NCBI RefSeq assembly: GCF_000455245.1 | Contig: NZ_HG005167.1 | Coordinates: 207,419-247,324 of the forward strand | Direction of reading: 5' to 3' | Source: Nesterenkonia massiliensis | GTDB taxonomy: Bacteria; Actinomycetota; Actinomycetes; Actinomycetales; Micrococcaceae | DNA length: 39,906 nucleotides | Shown: one piece after another, positions 16,992 through 26,588 of the stretch | Position numbering within the stretch: position 1 is the stretch's first letter | Layout: every line of letters begins with the position of its first letter | Translations under genes and position numbers: made by a program | Notes under the pieces: model-generated | The model's input: only the letters and a program-made list of their open reading frames with translations | Database searches by the model: none | Told to the model about the DNA's origin: nothing

Positions 16992-18139
16992 TGGCAGCAG
17001 GATTCTCCAAGGCCGGAAATCAGCTCTACACCGGCGAACGCAGCTTCCCCTTCATCCAGCGTTCCAATCTGTGGTTCATGGTTGCCGCGCTGCTGATGGT
17101 TGCCGCTGTGGCCGTGCCTTTCTTCCGCGGAGGCTTCAACCTAGGAATTGAGTTCACCGGCGGTAGCGAGTTCACCATCTCGCAGACTCAGGACACCGAT
17201 ATCAGCATCGGTGAGGACGTTGTCTCCGAGATCTCGGGCCAGACTGCAACGGTGACCAATATCGCTCCCGGCACTGTGCGCGTTCAAACTGAGGAGCTCG
17301 ACGACGAGCAGACGTTAGAAGTAGCACAGGCGCTGCAGGACGCATACGGCGTCTCAGCAGAGCAGGTGTCTTCCAGCTTTATCGGTCCGGTGTGGGGTGA
17401 GCACGTCTCGCAGCAGATGCTGATCGGGCTAGTGATCTTCCTAGTGCTGGTCACGTTATATATGACGTTCTACTTCCGGACCTGGAAGATGTCCCTGGCC
17501 GCGATCGCCGGCCTCGGCTTCGTCGTGGTCACGACCGTGGGCATCTATTCGCTCTCCGGCTTTGAAGTCACACCGAGTGCGATCATCGGCTTCCTGACGA
17601 TCCTCTCCTATGCGCTCTACGACACAATGGTTGTCTTCGACAAGATCCGTGAGAACTTGGAGTCCCTGCACCAGCAGAAGGATCAGACCTTTACCGAACG
17701 GGTGAACCTCGCGATCAACCAGACTCTGGTGCGGTCCATCAATACTTCGGTGGTCGGTATCCTGCCGGTCGGGTCGATCTTGTTCATCGGCTCCTGGCTG
17801 CTGGGCGCCGGTACGCTCCGCGATATCGCGCTGGCCCTGTTCATCGGCATCATTGTGGGCACAATCGCGACTATCTTCGTGCAGGCACCGCTCTACGCCC
17901 GGATGCGTCGACATGATGCAGATATCAAAGCTCATACTGAGGAGGTGCTGGCGCTGCGACAGGAGCGCGGCATCGGTAGCGTCACGGCCTCGGGCACCCC
18001 TCTGGATGACAGCGGCAGGCCGGTGCCCTTCCCCCCACTGCCAGAACCCGAGCCGGAAGAGCTCGAGGACGAGGATCTCGGCTTCGAGATTGTCATCAGC
18101 GCTGAGAGCCCGGATCATTCGGGTCACGAATCTCGATAG
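16991..18139 (+). CDS. secF: Protein translocase subunit SecF
   Basis: SecF is the partner of SecD. The 382-residue protein has six predicted helices, the FNLGIEFTGGSEF motif near residue 50 and the LSYALYDTMVVFDKIREN motif of the membrane core, which matches the SecD equivalent. An acidic tail rich in Glu and Pro (about residues 345-382) follows the last helix. The ATG at 16991 overlaps the secD stop by one base; the open frame before it lies inside secD. The secF stop overlaps the likely relA -10 box. Confidence 0.96.
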   Translation: MAAGFSKAGNQLYTGERSFPFIQRSNLWFMVAALLMVAAVAVPFFRGGFNLGIEFTGGSEFTISQTQDTDISIGEDVVSEISGQTATVTNIAPGTVRVQTEELDDEQTLEVAQALQDAYGVSAEQVSSSFIGPVWGEHVSQQMLIGLVIFLVLVTLYMTFYFRTWKMSLAAIAGLGFVVVTTVGIYSLSGFEVTPSAIIGFLTILSYALYDTMVVFDKIRENLESLHQQKDQTFTERVNLAINQTLVRSINTSVVGILPVGSILFIGSWLLGAGTLRDIALALFIGIIVGTIATIFVQAPLYARMRRHDADIKAHTEEVLALRQERGIGSVTASGTPLDDSGRPVPFPPLPEPEPEELEDEDLGFEIVISAESPDHSGHESR

Positions 18140-18142
18140 AAT
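18137..18142 (+). promoter_or_regulatory. Possible relA -10 box (GATAGAAT)
   Basis: TAGAAT at 18137-18142, within GATAGAAT, lies 67 bases before the relA start. The same 8-mer occurs before rpsD. A weak -35 region only. A perfect 8-base hairpin, CTGCCCAG (18161-18168) with CTGGGCAG (18173-18180), lies in the leader between this box and the relA start. Confidence 0.4.
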
Positions 18143-18208
18143 AGCCTCTATGGCGTTTTCCTGCCCAGGGTTCTGGGCAGAGCGCCCGACCCGGGAAGGC
18201 AGGCGTCA

Positions 18209-20650
18209 GTGACTCAGGACAGTGCATCAGCACGCGAGGCCTCAGCCGATTCTGCCCCCGAAGCAGCCAGCAGCAAAGGCCTGACCACCTCGGACAGCTC
18301 TGCTGCCTCCGAAGGAACCTCGACCCCTGAGTCTTCAACAGGAGCCGTTCGCCCCGTGGTGCCGCGTCGATCCCGAAGCGTAGGCGTCGTCGCCGGTTCC
18401 AGCGACTCGCCTCTGCTGGAGCCGCTGCTTCGCGCCATGAGGTCCAACGGTGCCGACCAGGACCTTCCGCTGATTCGCCGGGCATTCGACGTCGCCCATC
18501 ACCAGCACCGTGATCAGAAGCGCAAGAGCGGCGATCCCTACATCACCCACCCCGTTGCCGTGGCGACCATTCTCGCCGAACTCGGCCTCAACGGTTCCAC
18601 GCTTGCGGCCGCCCTGCTGCATGACACCGTCGAGGACACCGAGTACAGCCTCGAACAGCTGACCGATGAATTCGGCGAAGAGATCGCACAGCTGGTCGAC
18701 GGCGTGACTAAGCTCGATAAGCTCAAATTCGGCGACGCCGCCCAGGCTGAGACAGTACGAAAAATGGTCCTGGCCATGGCCAAGGATATTCGGGTGCTGA
18801 TGATCAAGCTCGCCGACCGTCTGCACAATGCCCGTACCTGGAGATATGTCCCAGCTGAGTCCAGCGCCCGCAAAGCCAAAGAGACCCTGGAGATCTTCTC
18901 CCCACTGGCACATCGTCTGGGCATGAACACCATCAAATGGGAGCTGGAGGATCTGTCCTTCGCAGCGCTGTACCCGAAGGTCTACGAGGAGATTGTCCGG
19001 CTGGTAGGGGACAGGACCCCGCAGCGAGAGAAGTTCCTCTCCGAGGTACGGCAACAGATCGCCGATGATCTTAACGGCGCAAATATCGCAGCAACAATCA
19101 CCGGCCGCCCCAAGCACTATTACTCGATCTATCAGAAGATGATCGTGCGCGGAAAAGAGTTCGACGATATCCATGATCTGATGGGTGTCCGTGTCCTAGT
19201 CGACTCTGTGCGTGACTGCTACGCGGCACTGGGCACTCTGCATGCCCGCTGGAACCCGCTGCCCGGGCGGTTCAAGGACTACATCGCGATGCCGAAGTTC
19301 AACATGTACCAGTCACTGCACACCACGGTGTTGGGGCCTTCAGGGAAACCGGTAGAGGTGCAGATCCGTACCTATGAAATGCACCGGCGTGCTGAATACG
19401 GTGTGGCCGCTCACTGGAAGTACAAGCAGCAGGGAAGCTCCCAGACCGAGGAGTCTGCGGTCTCTACCGCACCGGCCTCCGTAGCCCCCGGCGCCAGGCA
19501 GCAGTCACAAGCCACCGCTGATATCGGCTGGTTGCGATCCTTGGTGGACTGGCAGTCTGAAACGAAAGACCCGGATGAGTTCCTCGAGTCTTTGCGCTAT
19601 GAGATCAACGCCAAAGAGGTCTTCGTTTACACGCCGAAGGGCGAGGTCATCTCCCTGCCGGCAGGGGCTACTCCAGTAGATTTCGCGTACACCATTCACA
19701 CCGATGTAGGGCATAAGACCATCGGTGCCCGGGTCAACGGCAAACTTGTGCCGCTGAGTTCAGAGCTGCAGCACGGCGACTGGGTGGAGATCTTCACCTC
19801 CAAGGCTGAAGGCGCTGGTCCCAGCAATGACTGGCTGATGTTCGTCAAGTCCGCTCGGGCGCGCAATAAGATCCGTCAGTGGTTCTCCAAGGAACGCCGC
19901 GAAGAGTCTATTGAACGCGGCAAGGAAATGCTGACAAAGGCTGTGCGGAAGTCCAGTCTGCCGCTGCAGAAGGTCATGAATCCGGATGTGCTGCAGACCA
20001 TCGCCCAGGAGCTCCACTATGCGGATATCTCGGGCTTGTACGCCGGAGTCGGCGAGGAGCATGTCTCCACGCAGAACGTCATCGAACATCTGACGGCTCT
20101 CTTCGATACCGAGGATGAGGACTCCGAAGAGCACGACACGACCCCGATCACCTCGCCGAGTATGCGCCCGTCTGAATATTCAGACGCCGGCGTGGTGGTC
20201 AAAGGTGCAGGCAATGTGCTCGCCAAGCTCGCCCGCTGCTGCACACCCGTGCCGCCGGATGAGATCGAGGGTTTTGTCACCCGAGGTCAGGGAGTGTCTG
20301 TTCACCGGGCAGACTGCCGCAACGTCCGGCAGCTGCGGGAACAACCTGGACGGCTCGTCGAGGTCGAATGGGCTCCCACCAAGTCTTCTGTGTTCCTGGT
20401 GGAGATTCAGGTCGAAGCTCTGGACCGGAAGTCACTGCTCTCGGATGTGACACGAGTACTCGCCGAGTCCCAGGTCAATATCCTCTCCGCGACAGTCCAT
20501 ACCTCCCGCGACCGAGTCGCGATCTCACGGTTCAGCTTTGAGATGGGGGATCCGCGGTATCTCAACCATGTGCTGAATTCAGTGCGTCGTATCGACGGGG
20601 TCTACGACGTCTACCGCACCGTGGGTAAGCGACGCGAACTGCACGACTAG
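18209..20650 (+). CDS. relA: Bifunctional (p)ppGpp synthetase/hydrolase (Rel)
   Basis: This long RSH protein makes and degrades (p)ppGpp, the stringent-response alarmone. Its 813 residues run in order. First comes a Ser/Ala/Thr-rich leader (1-65). The HD hydrolase domain has an intact HDTVED (138-143). The synthetase domain has [29 protein letters not shown] and [15 protein letters not shown]. The TGS domain is at [11 protein letters not shown] onward. A zinc-finger-like region has [10 protein letters not shown], and a C-terminal ACT domain begins near [10 protein letters not shown]. An intact HD site plus synthetase means both activities are expected. The GTG at 18209 follows GGAAGG. The stop shares CTAG with the converging gene. 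Confidence 0.97.
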   Translation: MTQDSASAREASADSAPEAASSKGLTTSDSSAASEGTSTPESSTGAVRPVVPRRSRSVGVVAGSSDSPLLEPLLRAMRSNGADQDLPLIRRAFDVAHHQHRDQKRKSGDPYITHPVAVATILAELGLNGSTLAAALLHDTVEDTEYSLEQLTDEFGEEIAQLVDGVTKLDKLKFGDAAQAETVRKMVLAMAKDIRVLMIKLADRLHNARTWRYVPAESSARKAKETLEIFSPLAHRLGMNTIKWELEDLSFAALYPKVYEEIVRLVGDRTPQREKFLSEVRQQIADDLNGANIAATITGRPKHYYSIYQKMIVRGKEFDDIHDLMGVRVLVDSVRDCYAALGTLHARWNPLPGRFKDYIAMPKFNMYQSLHTTVLGPSGKPVEVQIRTYEMHRRAEYGVAAHWKYKQQGSSQTEESAVSTAPASVAPGARQQSQATADIGWLRSLVDWQSETKDPDEFLESLRYEINAKEVFVYTPKGEVISLPAGATPVDFAYTIHTDVGHKTIGARVNGKLVPLSSELQHGDWVEIFTSKAEGAGPSNDWLMFVKSARARNKIRQWFSKERREESIERGKEMLTKAVRKSSLPLQKVMNPDVLQTIAQELHYADISGLYAGVGEEHVSTQNVIEHLTALFDTEDEDSEEHDTTPITSPSMRPSEYSDAGVVVKGAGNVLAKLARCCTPVPPDEIEGFVTRGQGVSVHRADCRNVRQLREQPGRLVEVEWAPTKSSVFLVEIQVEALDRKSLLSDVTRVLAESQVNILSATVHTSRDRVAISRFSFEMGDPRYLNHVLNSVRRIDGVYDVYRTVGKRRELHD

Positions 20651-21351
20651 AGCGCTGTCTCCAGCAGGTCCTGCACGGTCTTGGGGCTCATACTGACGCG
20701 TGCCGTATAGGACAGCCTTCTGCAGACGGTCTCAGCCAGCTCAGGCGCGGAGCAATTCGTTGCCGCTACCAATGCGGCTACTAGCTCGAGTCTGCGGCGC
20801 AGTTCATGCTCGGCAGGCAGACTGGGTCCACTGATGGGACTTGCATCAGCAGCGTGGGTGAGCAGCTCATCAAGCCGACGGCGGTCTCCGGGGATACCGA
20901 CGCCGACTAGTAGATCCACTGCAGTGCGCACAGGTACGGTCACCGGCATCAGCCCACCTTGGTGCTGGGCACATTCATCCCGAGACAGTGGAACCTGATG
21001 CACCTGCCAGCGCCGCAGCGGCCCGGTGGAACGGCGGAACGTGCCCGCCGAGATGACCGTGACAACATGCGGACCCTGGCCACCCAGGTGAATCCATGCA
21101 GCTGTTTCACCGCAGAGGACTGTTGCGTCTTGCAGCGCGGAACTGAGCACACAAGCGGCGGCTCCGGTGCGCAGGATCCTGTCCGCTGGCAGTTCTGCCG
21201 CGGCGTAGACGTCTGCAAAGACATGCTGCAGCACGCCGTCGAGACAGAGCGAGTGCAGCTCAGCCGGGCTGAAGGGCCGCCCGGGCCGAAGATAGTTCCC
21301 CTGCTGCGGTGGAGATCCGGCGCCGTCGTGAGCCGTGGAATCCGATGCCAT
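20647..21351 (-). CDS. AbiEi antitoxin-like protein, function unknown
   Basis: The protein has 234 residues, and I recognise only a loose resemblance to actinobacterial proteins annotated as type IV toxin-antitoxin AbiEi family. The N-terminal winged-helix-like start is [36 protein letters not shown], followed by the segment [24 protein letters not shown] and [15 protein letters not shown]. No partner AbiEii nucleotidyltransferase gene is adjacent, so a working toxin-antitoxin pair is unlikely. It lies downstream of ruvX where mltG and aroE are common in relatives. The ATG at 21349-21351 has GAGG about 8 bases upstream. Its stop overlaps that of relA. Confidence 0.6.
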   Translation of the reverse strand: MASDSTAHDGAGSPPQQGNYLRPGRPFSPAELHSLCLDGVLQHVFADVYAAAELPADRILRTGAAACVLSSALQDATVLCGETAAWIHLGGQGPHVVTVISAGTFRRSTGPLRRWQVHQVPLSRDECAQHQGGLMPVTVPVRTAVDLLVGVGIPGDRRRLDELLTHAADASPISGPSLPAEHELRRRLELVAALVAATNCSAPELAETVCRRLSYTARVSMSPKTVQDLLETAL

Positions 21352-21440
21352 GAACCAAGCCTCGCTGGTTGGAAGCGACGTCTCAAGAGTGCTGCCAAGC
21401 TGTGGAAAAGTCCCGGAGCGGGTGGCGAGGGTGAGCGGGA

Positions 21441-21932
21441 TTAGGTCTCCGGGTCGATCTCCACCAGGGTTCCAGCTTCCTGACCCAGGGCCGAACGCAT
21501 GTCCAGCGCGTGGGTCAGGATCTCCACTGCTGCGGCCTGGTCAATGGCCGAGCGCTGATTCTTCGCCTCCACGCCAGCGGCTCGCATCTTTTCGGCTGCG
21601 GAGACAGTGGAGAGCCTCTCATCGATCAGCCGCACCTCGGTGGGGCTGGACTGCGCCGCCAATTGCGCCGCCAGAGCCACAGCGTAGTCGCGGGCCTTCT
21701 GGGTGGAGGGTGTCTCTGTCCCAGACAGCGAGAGCGGCAAACCCACGTAGACAACGACTGCGGCACGGTCGGCGATGATCTTCAGCAGCATCCGCAGATC
21801 AGAGCCGCGGTTGGCGTCCCTGCGTAGGGTCATGACCGGCGTTGCCAATAAGGCGTCAGGATCCGAAGCCGCCAGGCCAACTCGAACATCTCCGACGTCG
21901 ACGGCGAGTCGAACTCCGGCACGCGCGCTCAT
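21441..21932 (-). CDS. ruvX: RuvX/YqgF family putative pre-16S rRNA nuclease
   Basis: This RNase H-fold protein is implicated in 16S rRNA 5'-end maturation and related to Holliday-junction resolvases. The 163-residue protein has the family motifs AVDVGDVRVGLAASD (first catalytic Asp), VVYVGLPLSLSGTET, LIDERLSTVSAAEKM (catalytic Glu) and the last Asp in SAIDQAAAVEIL. The start is the ATG at 21932 (MSARAGVRLAVD); the open frame before it lies inside alaS. It begins 7 bases after the alaS stop, the usual pairing of these two genes, and is probably translated from the alaS message. Confidence 0.93.
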   Translation of the reverse strand: MSARAGVRLAVDVGDVRVGLAASDPDALLATPVMTLRRDANRGSDLRMLLKIIADRAAVVVYVGLPLSLSGTETPSTQKARDYAVALAAQLAAQSSPTEVRLIDERLSTVSAAEKMRAAGVEAKNQRSAIDQAAAVEILTHALDMRSALGQEAGTLVEIDPET

Positions 21933-21939
21933 CGGCTGT

Positions 21940-24633
21940 TCAGCGTCCGCGCACCGCAGCGACGACGGCGCTGAGAGCGTCGTCGATCTTGGCTGCGTCC
22001 TGCCCGCCGCCCTGGGCCAGATCCGGCTTGCCGCCGCCTCCGCCGCCGAGCACACCGCAAGCGGTCTTCACCAGTTCGCCGGCGGCTAGCCCAGCGGCAC
22101 GTGCCGCCTCCGTGGTGCCGATGACAATCACCGGGCGCCCCTTGGATTCTGCTGCCACAGCGACGACGGCGGCCTGGGAGCCGAATCGACCGCGCAGATC
22201 CATCACCAGCTGGCGCAGATCGTCCCCGCCGGCGGAACCGGCGTGGTGGGTCAAGACGGAGACCCCGTCGGCGTCCACTGCCTGCTGCAGCAGGTTTCCG
22301 GCCTGAGCCTTCAGCTGCTCTGACCGCAGCCGCTCCAGTTCGCGTTCAGTCTGCTTCAACTTGGCAAGGGTGGCAGAAATACGATCGGGGACCTGGTCTG
22401 CGGGAACTTTCAACATATCCGTCAGCTGGTTCACCAGAGTGCGCTCAGCAGCGAAGTGCTTAAAAGCGTCAAGGCCGACCAGGGCTTCTACTCGGCGGTT
22501 TCCCGAGCCGACTGAAGCTTCGGAGAGCAGGGCCAGGGTTCCGATCTCAGAGGTGCTAGTGACGTGGGTGCCGCCGCAGAGTTCACGCGACCACGGACCA
22601 TTCATCTCCACGACGCGGACCTGGTCTCCGTATTTCTCACCGAAGAGCATCATCGCGCCCAGTGCCTTGGCCTCATCGAGGGCCATGACCTTGGTGGCCA
22701 CTTCGTAGTTGTCACGGATCGCCAGATTAGAGATCTCTTCCAGTTCCTGGCGGGCAGCGGGGGAGAGGGCGTCGTCATGAGTGAAGTCGAAACGCAGGTA
22801 TCCCTCCTTATTGAAGGACCCTGCCTGCACCGCCTCCGGACCCAGGACATCATGGAGAGCCGCGTGGAGGATATGGGTTGCTGAATGGGCCTTCTGAGTG
22901 TCGAGACGTCGGCGGACATCAATGCTGCCCAGCACTTCAGCACCGGCGGGCACTTCGCCGGAGACCACACGGGCGCGGTGCACGGACAGTCCCTTGATAG
23001 GCGACTGGACATCGGTGACTTCAAGCTCGAAGCCGTCACCGGTGATACGTCCAGTATCGGGAGCCTGGCCGCCGGCCTCGGCATAGAAGGGAGTGGCATC
23101 CAGAACTACTTCGATCTCGTCGCCCGCAGCGGCCCGATCACGTGTCTCACCGGCGACAACTAGGCCCCGGATGCGCGACTCGGTGGTGTGTTCGGTATAT
23201 CCGGTGAAGTGGGTCGGCCTGTCTGCCAGCAGCTTCTGGTACACCTCAGTATTGGCATGTCCGGACTTCTTGCCTTTGGCATCGGCGCGGGCGCGCTCGC
23301 GCTGCTCGCACATCAGCGCCCGGAAAGTCTCCTGGTCTACGCTGACTCCGGCCTCTTCCGCCATCTCCAGGGTCAGGTCAATGGGGAAGCCGTAGGTGTC
23401 ATGAAGGGCGAAGGCGTCATCGCCAGAGAGCGGACGACCTGACTTCTTTGCGTCACTGACTGCACTCTCAAGGCGCTCAGTGCCTGCAGAGATGGTGCGC
23501 AGGAAGGCTTGCTCTTCTTTCACCGCCACCTGGTGGATGGTCTCGAAGCGCTCGGCCACTTCTGGATAGACACCCTTCATGGCGTCACGCGAGACGCTGA
23601 GCAGATCGCCGAAGACTGGCTTCTCCACCCCGAGCAGGCGCATACCGAGAATGACGCGACGAATCAGCCGACGAAGGATGAAACCTCCGGCCTCGTTGGA
23701 GGGGCGAACGCCGTCGGTGATGAGCATCAGAGCGCTGCGGACGTGATCGGCGATCATCCGCAGCCGCACATCTGTGGTGTGATGCGGGTCCTGCGGATCC
23801 TCAGTGGAGGTATAGGTCACCCCGGCGAGCTCGGCGGCACGATCCAGGACGGGCCGGACCTGGTCGGTCTCATACATGTTCTCGACACCCTGAAGAATCA
23901 TTGCCAGGCGCTCCAGGCCCAGTCCGGTGTCGATGTTCTTGTTCTGCAGTGGGCCGGAGACTTCGAACTCGGTCTTGGAATGTACTGCCGAGAGCAGGTC
24001 CTGCATGAAGACCAGGTTCCAGATCTCCACATAGCGGGTGTCATCTGCGGCAGGGCCGCCTTCAATACCGTAGGCCGGGCCACGGTCGTAGTAGATCTCG
24101 GAGCAGGGCCCGCCTGGGCCGGGCTGACCGGTGTTCCAGTAGTTGTCTTCAGCGTCGAATCGCTGAATACGCTCCTGAGGCACTCCGACTGTGTCGCGCC
24201 AAATGGCCAGTGCTTCGTCGTCGTCCTCGTAGACGGTGACCCAGAGCCGCTCCGGATCCAAGCCGAAGCCGCGAAGACCAGTTTCGGGATCACCCTCCAC
24301 CGGGGTGGTCAGCAGTTCCCAGGCCATCGGGATGGCGGTCTCTTTGAAATAGTCCCCGAAGGAGAAGTTGCCGCACATCTGGAAGAAGGTGCCGTGACGT
24401 GCAGTCTTGCCCACCTCTTCGATGTCTGCGGTGCGGATGCACTTCTGCACGCTGGCAGCACGGCGGTACGGCGGCGTCTCCAGACCCATGAAGTAGGGGA
24501 TGAAGGGCACCATGCCGGCAATAGTGAAAAGCAGAGAAGGCTCAGGGGAGACCAGTGACGCCGAAGGTACCCGCTCGTGGCCTTTGGCGGCGAAGTAGTC
24601 GTACCAGGTGCTGGCGATGTCCTGAGACTTCAT
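21940..24633 (-). CDS. alaS: Alanyl-tRNA synthetase
   Basis: AlaS charges tRNA-Ala and edits mischarged Ser and Gly. The 897-residue protein is full length. The N-terminal class II core has FFQMCGNFSFGDYFK (motif 2 region) and RLIRRVILG. The editing domain has HSATHILHAAL and CGGTHV, whose His and Cys residues bind zinc. A C-Ala domain follows, with coiled coil (KLKQTERELERLRSEQLKA) and a Gly-rich GGGGGGKPD segment near the end. The start is the ATG at 24633 (MKSQDIASTWYDYF), the standard start of the family; the 36 codons before it are not AlaS-like. Confidence 0.97.
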   Translation of the reverse strand: MKSQDIASTWYDYFAAKGHERVPSASLVSPEPSLLFTIAGMVPFIPYFMGLETPPYRRAASVQKCIRTADIEEVGKTARHGTFFQMCGNFSFGDYFKETAIPMAWELLTTPVEGDPETGLRGFGLDPERLWVTVYEDDDEALAIWRDTVGVPQERIQRFDAEDNYWNTGQPGPGGPCSEIYYDRGPAYGIEGGPAADDTRYVEIWNLVFMQDLLSAVHSKTEFEVSGPLQNKNIDTGLGLERLAMILQGVENMYETDQVRPVLDRAAELAGVTYTSTEDPQDPHHTTDVRLRMIADHVRSALMLITDGVRPSNEAGGFILRRLIRRVILGMRLLGVEKPVFGDLLSVSRDAMKGVYPEVAERFETIHQVAVKEEQAFLRTISAGTERLESAVSDAKKSGRPLSGDDAFALHDTYGFPIDLTLEMAEEAGVSVDQETFRALMCEQRERARADAKGKKSGHANTEVYQKLLADRPTHFTGYTEHTTESRIRGLVVAGETRDRAAAGDEIEVVLDATPFYAEAGGQAPDTGRITGDGFELEVTDVQSPIKGLSVHRARVVSGEVPAGAEVLGSIDVRRRLDTQKAHSATHILHAALHDVLGPEAVQAGSFNKEGYLRFDFTHDDALSPAARQELEEISNLAIRDNYEVATKVMALDEAKALGAMMLFGEKYGDQVRVVEMNGPWSRELCGGTHVTSTSEIGTLALLSEASVGSGNRRVEALVGLDAFKHFAAERTLVNQLTDMLKVPADQVPDRISATLAKLKQTERELERLRSEQLKAQAGNLLQQAVDADGVSVLTHHAGSAGGDDLRQLVMDLRGRFGSQAAVVAVAAESKGRPVIVIGTTEAARAAGLAAGELVKTACGVLGGGGGGKPDLAQGGGQDAAKIDDALSAVVAAVRGR

Positions 24634-24724
24634 CGGAAGAAGCGTCCTTCTGCTGTGGGGCGTTGACTGGTCAATCTTAGTGGAACAGCGAGGCCAGTGC
24701 CTGCTGTGGTGTCGTGGTGAAACG

Positions 24725-24773
24725 GCTGGAGCCCGCCGCAACCCCTTACAGCGGGGTGGCGACGGGCTCCAGC
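24725..24773 (-). terminator. rpsD terminator hairpin
   Basis: Perfect 11-base arms GCTGGAGCCCG (24725-24735) and CGGGCTCCAGC (24763-24773) enclose a second stem, ACCCC (24741-24745) with GGGGT (24753-24757). It lies 26 bases beyond the rpsD stop, in the direction of transcription and before alaS, so it should end the rpsD message. The U-run is poor. Confidence 0.75.
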
Positions 24774-24798
24774 GCGAAGATACTGAAGATCCAGCAGA

Positions 24799-25431
24799 TC
24801 AGCGAGCGTAGTACTCGACCACGAGCTGCTCTTCGCAGGTCACGGGGACCTCAGCGCGCTTGGGCTTGCGGACCAGGGTGGCCTGCAGCTTCTCGATTTC
24901 CACGTTGAGGTAACCGGGAACAGCCGGGAGCACTTCCTGGTGAGCGCCGGCAGCAGCGATCTGGAAGGGCTCGAACTTCTCGGAGCGCTCGTGCACGTGG
25001 ATCATCTGGCCGGGCTTGACGCGGAAGGACGGACGGTCCACGCGCTTGCCGTTGACCAGGATGTGGCGGTGCACCACGAACTGGCGAGCCTGGGCAATGG
25101 TGCGGGCGAAGCCAGCACGCAGGACCAGGGCGTCCAGGCGGGATTCCAGCAGCTCGATGAGGTTCTCACCGGTCAGGCCCTCAGACTGGCGCTTGGCCTC
25201 CTCGTAGTAACGAGTCATCTGAGCTTCGCGGATGCCGTACTGGGCGCGAAGACGCTGCTTCTCGCGCAGACGCACTGCGTAGTCGGAGTCGGTCTTGCGG
25301 CGAGTACGGCCGTGCTGGCCGGGGCCGTAGGGACGACGGTCCAGGTACTTCTGGGCCTTCGGCGTCAGGGCAATGCCAAGAGCGCGCGAAGCCTTCACGG
25401 TCCGACGACCGCGCAGGGGAGTGGTGGGCAT
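24799..25431 (-). CDS. rpsD: 30S ribosomal protein S4
   Basis: S4 is a primary 16S rRNA-binding protein needed for early small-subunit assembly. The 210-residue protein has the family N-terminus (RTVKASRALGIALTPKAQKYL), the DYAVRLREKQRLRAQYGI segment and the S4 RNA-binding domain (RLDALVLRAGFARTIAQARQFVVHRHILVNG). The start is the ATG at 25431 with GAAAGG 8 bases upstream; an ATG six codons earlier would lie over this ribosome site. It is transcribed alone from a long leader, with its own terminator, which suggests separate, possibly autogenous, control. Confidence 0.97.
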   Translation of the reverse strand: MPTTPLRGRRTVKASRALGIALTPKAQKYLDRRPYGPGQHGRTRRKTDSDYAVRLREKQRLRAQYGIREAQMTRYYEEAKRQSEGLTGENLIELLESRLDALVLRAGFARTIAQARQFVVHRHILVNGKRVDRPSFRVKPGQMIHVHERSEKFEPFQIAAAGAHQEVLPAVPGYLNVEIEKLQATLVRKPKRAEVPVTCEEQLVVEYYAR

Positions 25432-25619
25432 ACTTGTGCCTTTCTTCAATCAGTCGGCTTGGTGATTTATTGCCGCCTGCGGCACGAATGAGCAGACGGC
25501 ACCTGGCCTCCGCGATCCCTACGGAGAGCCCACGCTGCCGAGTAGCGTGGTCACTGTGACACGGGAGAAAAAGTGGATCTTCATAAAGAACTTCGCCCGT
25601 GCCTGCCAGACAGCAGACC
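25432..25619 (-). promoter_or_regulatory. Long structured leader of rpsD, candidate S4 autoregulatory element
   Basis: The gap between DUF4191 and rpsD (25432-25741, 310 bases) holds no gene. The part next to rpsD contains three perfect hairpins: TGCCGC/GCGGCA (25471-25484), CTCCG/CGGAG (25508-25526) and CCACGCT/AGCGTGG (25530-25550). A palindrome GTCAC-T-GTGAC (25550-25560) follows. With transcription from the -10 box at 25620-25625 the leader would be about 180 bases. Ribosomal protein S4 is known to repress its own synthesis through mRNA leaders in several bacteria; that this leader does so is inference. Confidence 0.45.
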
Positions 25620-25625
25620 ATTCTA
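25620..25625 (-). promoter_or_regulatory. Likely rpsD -10 box (TAGAAT)
   Basis: On the minus strand TAGAAT occurs within GATAGAAT, the same 8-mer as before relA. It lies about 190 bases before rpsD and directly after the DUF4191 terminator hairpin. No good -35 box is seen. Confidence 0.45.
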
Positions 25626-25636
25626 TCAGTGATCGC

Positions 25637-25674
25637 AGAGAAACCCCATCCTGAGAACAGGACGGGGTTTCTCT
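25637..25674. terminator. Terminator after DUF4191 gene
   Basis: Perfect 11-base arms AGAGAAACCCC (25637-25647) and GGGGTTTCTCT (25664-25674) enclose an inner TCCTG/CAGGA stem. It follows the DUF4191 stop by about 70 bases in the direction of transcription. The hairpin is nearly symmetric and could work on both strands. Confidence 0.75.
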
Positions 25675-25741
25675 TGAGGTTGCCTGAGCTGCACAGTGCT
25701 TGTTGAGCCGTGCAGTGCCCGCGCAGCGGTGCAGGTCCTGG

Positions 25742-26542
25742 TTAGCCGCGCAGGGCCTTGCGGTCGGGTCGTGCACGGTAGGGGTCGACGCCCTTGGGGA
25801 TCGGCGGACGGCTGATTGGAAGGGCCGACAGGCGGCGTTCTACTTCATGGACCTCGTGCTTATTGAGCTTCTTGTCCAGCTTTTTGATGTGCTTGGTGAG
25901 CTTGGGCAGTGGCACCTGGCCCTCACCGCGGCCGGTTTCCACCACATGCACCGGGACTCCGGAGTCACGAAGAATGGGGCTGAAACGCTTACGGGTGCGC
26001 TGAACAAGCTTGGAGTTTGCCGAGACGCCTTCAGTCACCAAGATCAAGCCTGGCTTGCCCACGACCCGGAAGATCGCGTTCTGGGTCTTGGGGTCCATGG
26101 CTACAGGCTCATCAGATACCACCCATCCGCGGCGCAATGTGCCCAAGGCGGCCGCTGCAGCGCCGGGGCGGCCTTCGATCCTGGCAAAAGCTGCGCGTTC
26201 GGCGCGGCGATTCATGATGATCATCGCAGCAAGCAGGGCGAACGGCAGAGCCACCAGCAGCGCCGTGATCCAGTTCAGCCACCAGGTGACCAGAACAAAG
26301 ATAATGGTGAAGGTCAGCAAGGCCGCCAGCGCCATCCACCAGCCGATATTGGGATCGTGCGAGCGGGTCATGTTGAAGACCTGCTTGATCCTGGAGAAGA
26401 AGCCTTCGCCGTTGGCCCGGTTCGCCTTGCGGCGGGCCTTGCGCTCCTGCTTCTCCACCTTCTGCTGCTGGCGCAGCTTCTTCAGCTCGGCCTTGGCCTG
26501 CGCTTTGGAGGTGACCTGGGGGGTGGTGGAGTTCGCTGCCAT
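25742..26542 (-). CDS. DUF4191 family membrane protein
   Basis: This 266-residue protein belongs to the actinobacterial DUF4191 family, commonly found beside lipA. It has a Lys/Arg-rich charged N-terminus (AQAKAELKKLRQQQKVEKQERKAR, in part), two membrane helices (about residues 78-97 and 100-118), and a soluble C-terminal half with GKPGLILVTEG and RFSPILRDSGVPVHVVETG. No catalytic motif is visible and the function is unknown. The ATG at 26542 lies only 9 bases after a TAGAAT box, so it may be translated from an almost leaderless message. It is downstream of lipA in the same direction. Confidence 0.88.
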   Translation of the reverse strand: MAANSTTPQVTSKAQAKAELKKLRQQQKVEKQERKARRKANRANGEGFFSRIKQVFNMTRSHDPNIGWWMALAALLTFTIIFVLVTWWLNWITALLVALPFALLAAMIIMNRRAERAAFARIEGRPGAAAAALGTLRRGWVVSDEPVAMDPKTQNAIFRVVGKPGLILVTEGVSANSKLVQRTRKRFSPILRDSGVPVHVVETGRGEGQVPLPKLTKHIKKLDKKLNKHEVHEVERRLSALPISRPPIPKGVDPYRARPDRKALRG

Positions 26543-26551
26543 AATGGCCCC

Positions 26552-26557
26552 ATTCTA
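26552..26557 (-). promoter_or_regulatory. Possible -10 box of the DUF4191 gene
   Basis: TAGAAT on the minus strand ends 9 bases before the ATG. Transcription would start within 2-3 bases of the start codon. No clear -35 box. Confidence 0.35.
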
Positions 26558-26588
26558 CCCGAGCCCCGGACGGGCTGCCCCCGCCCGG

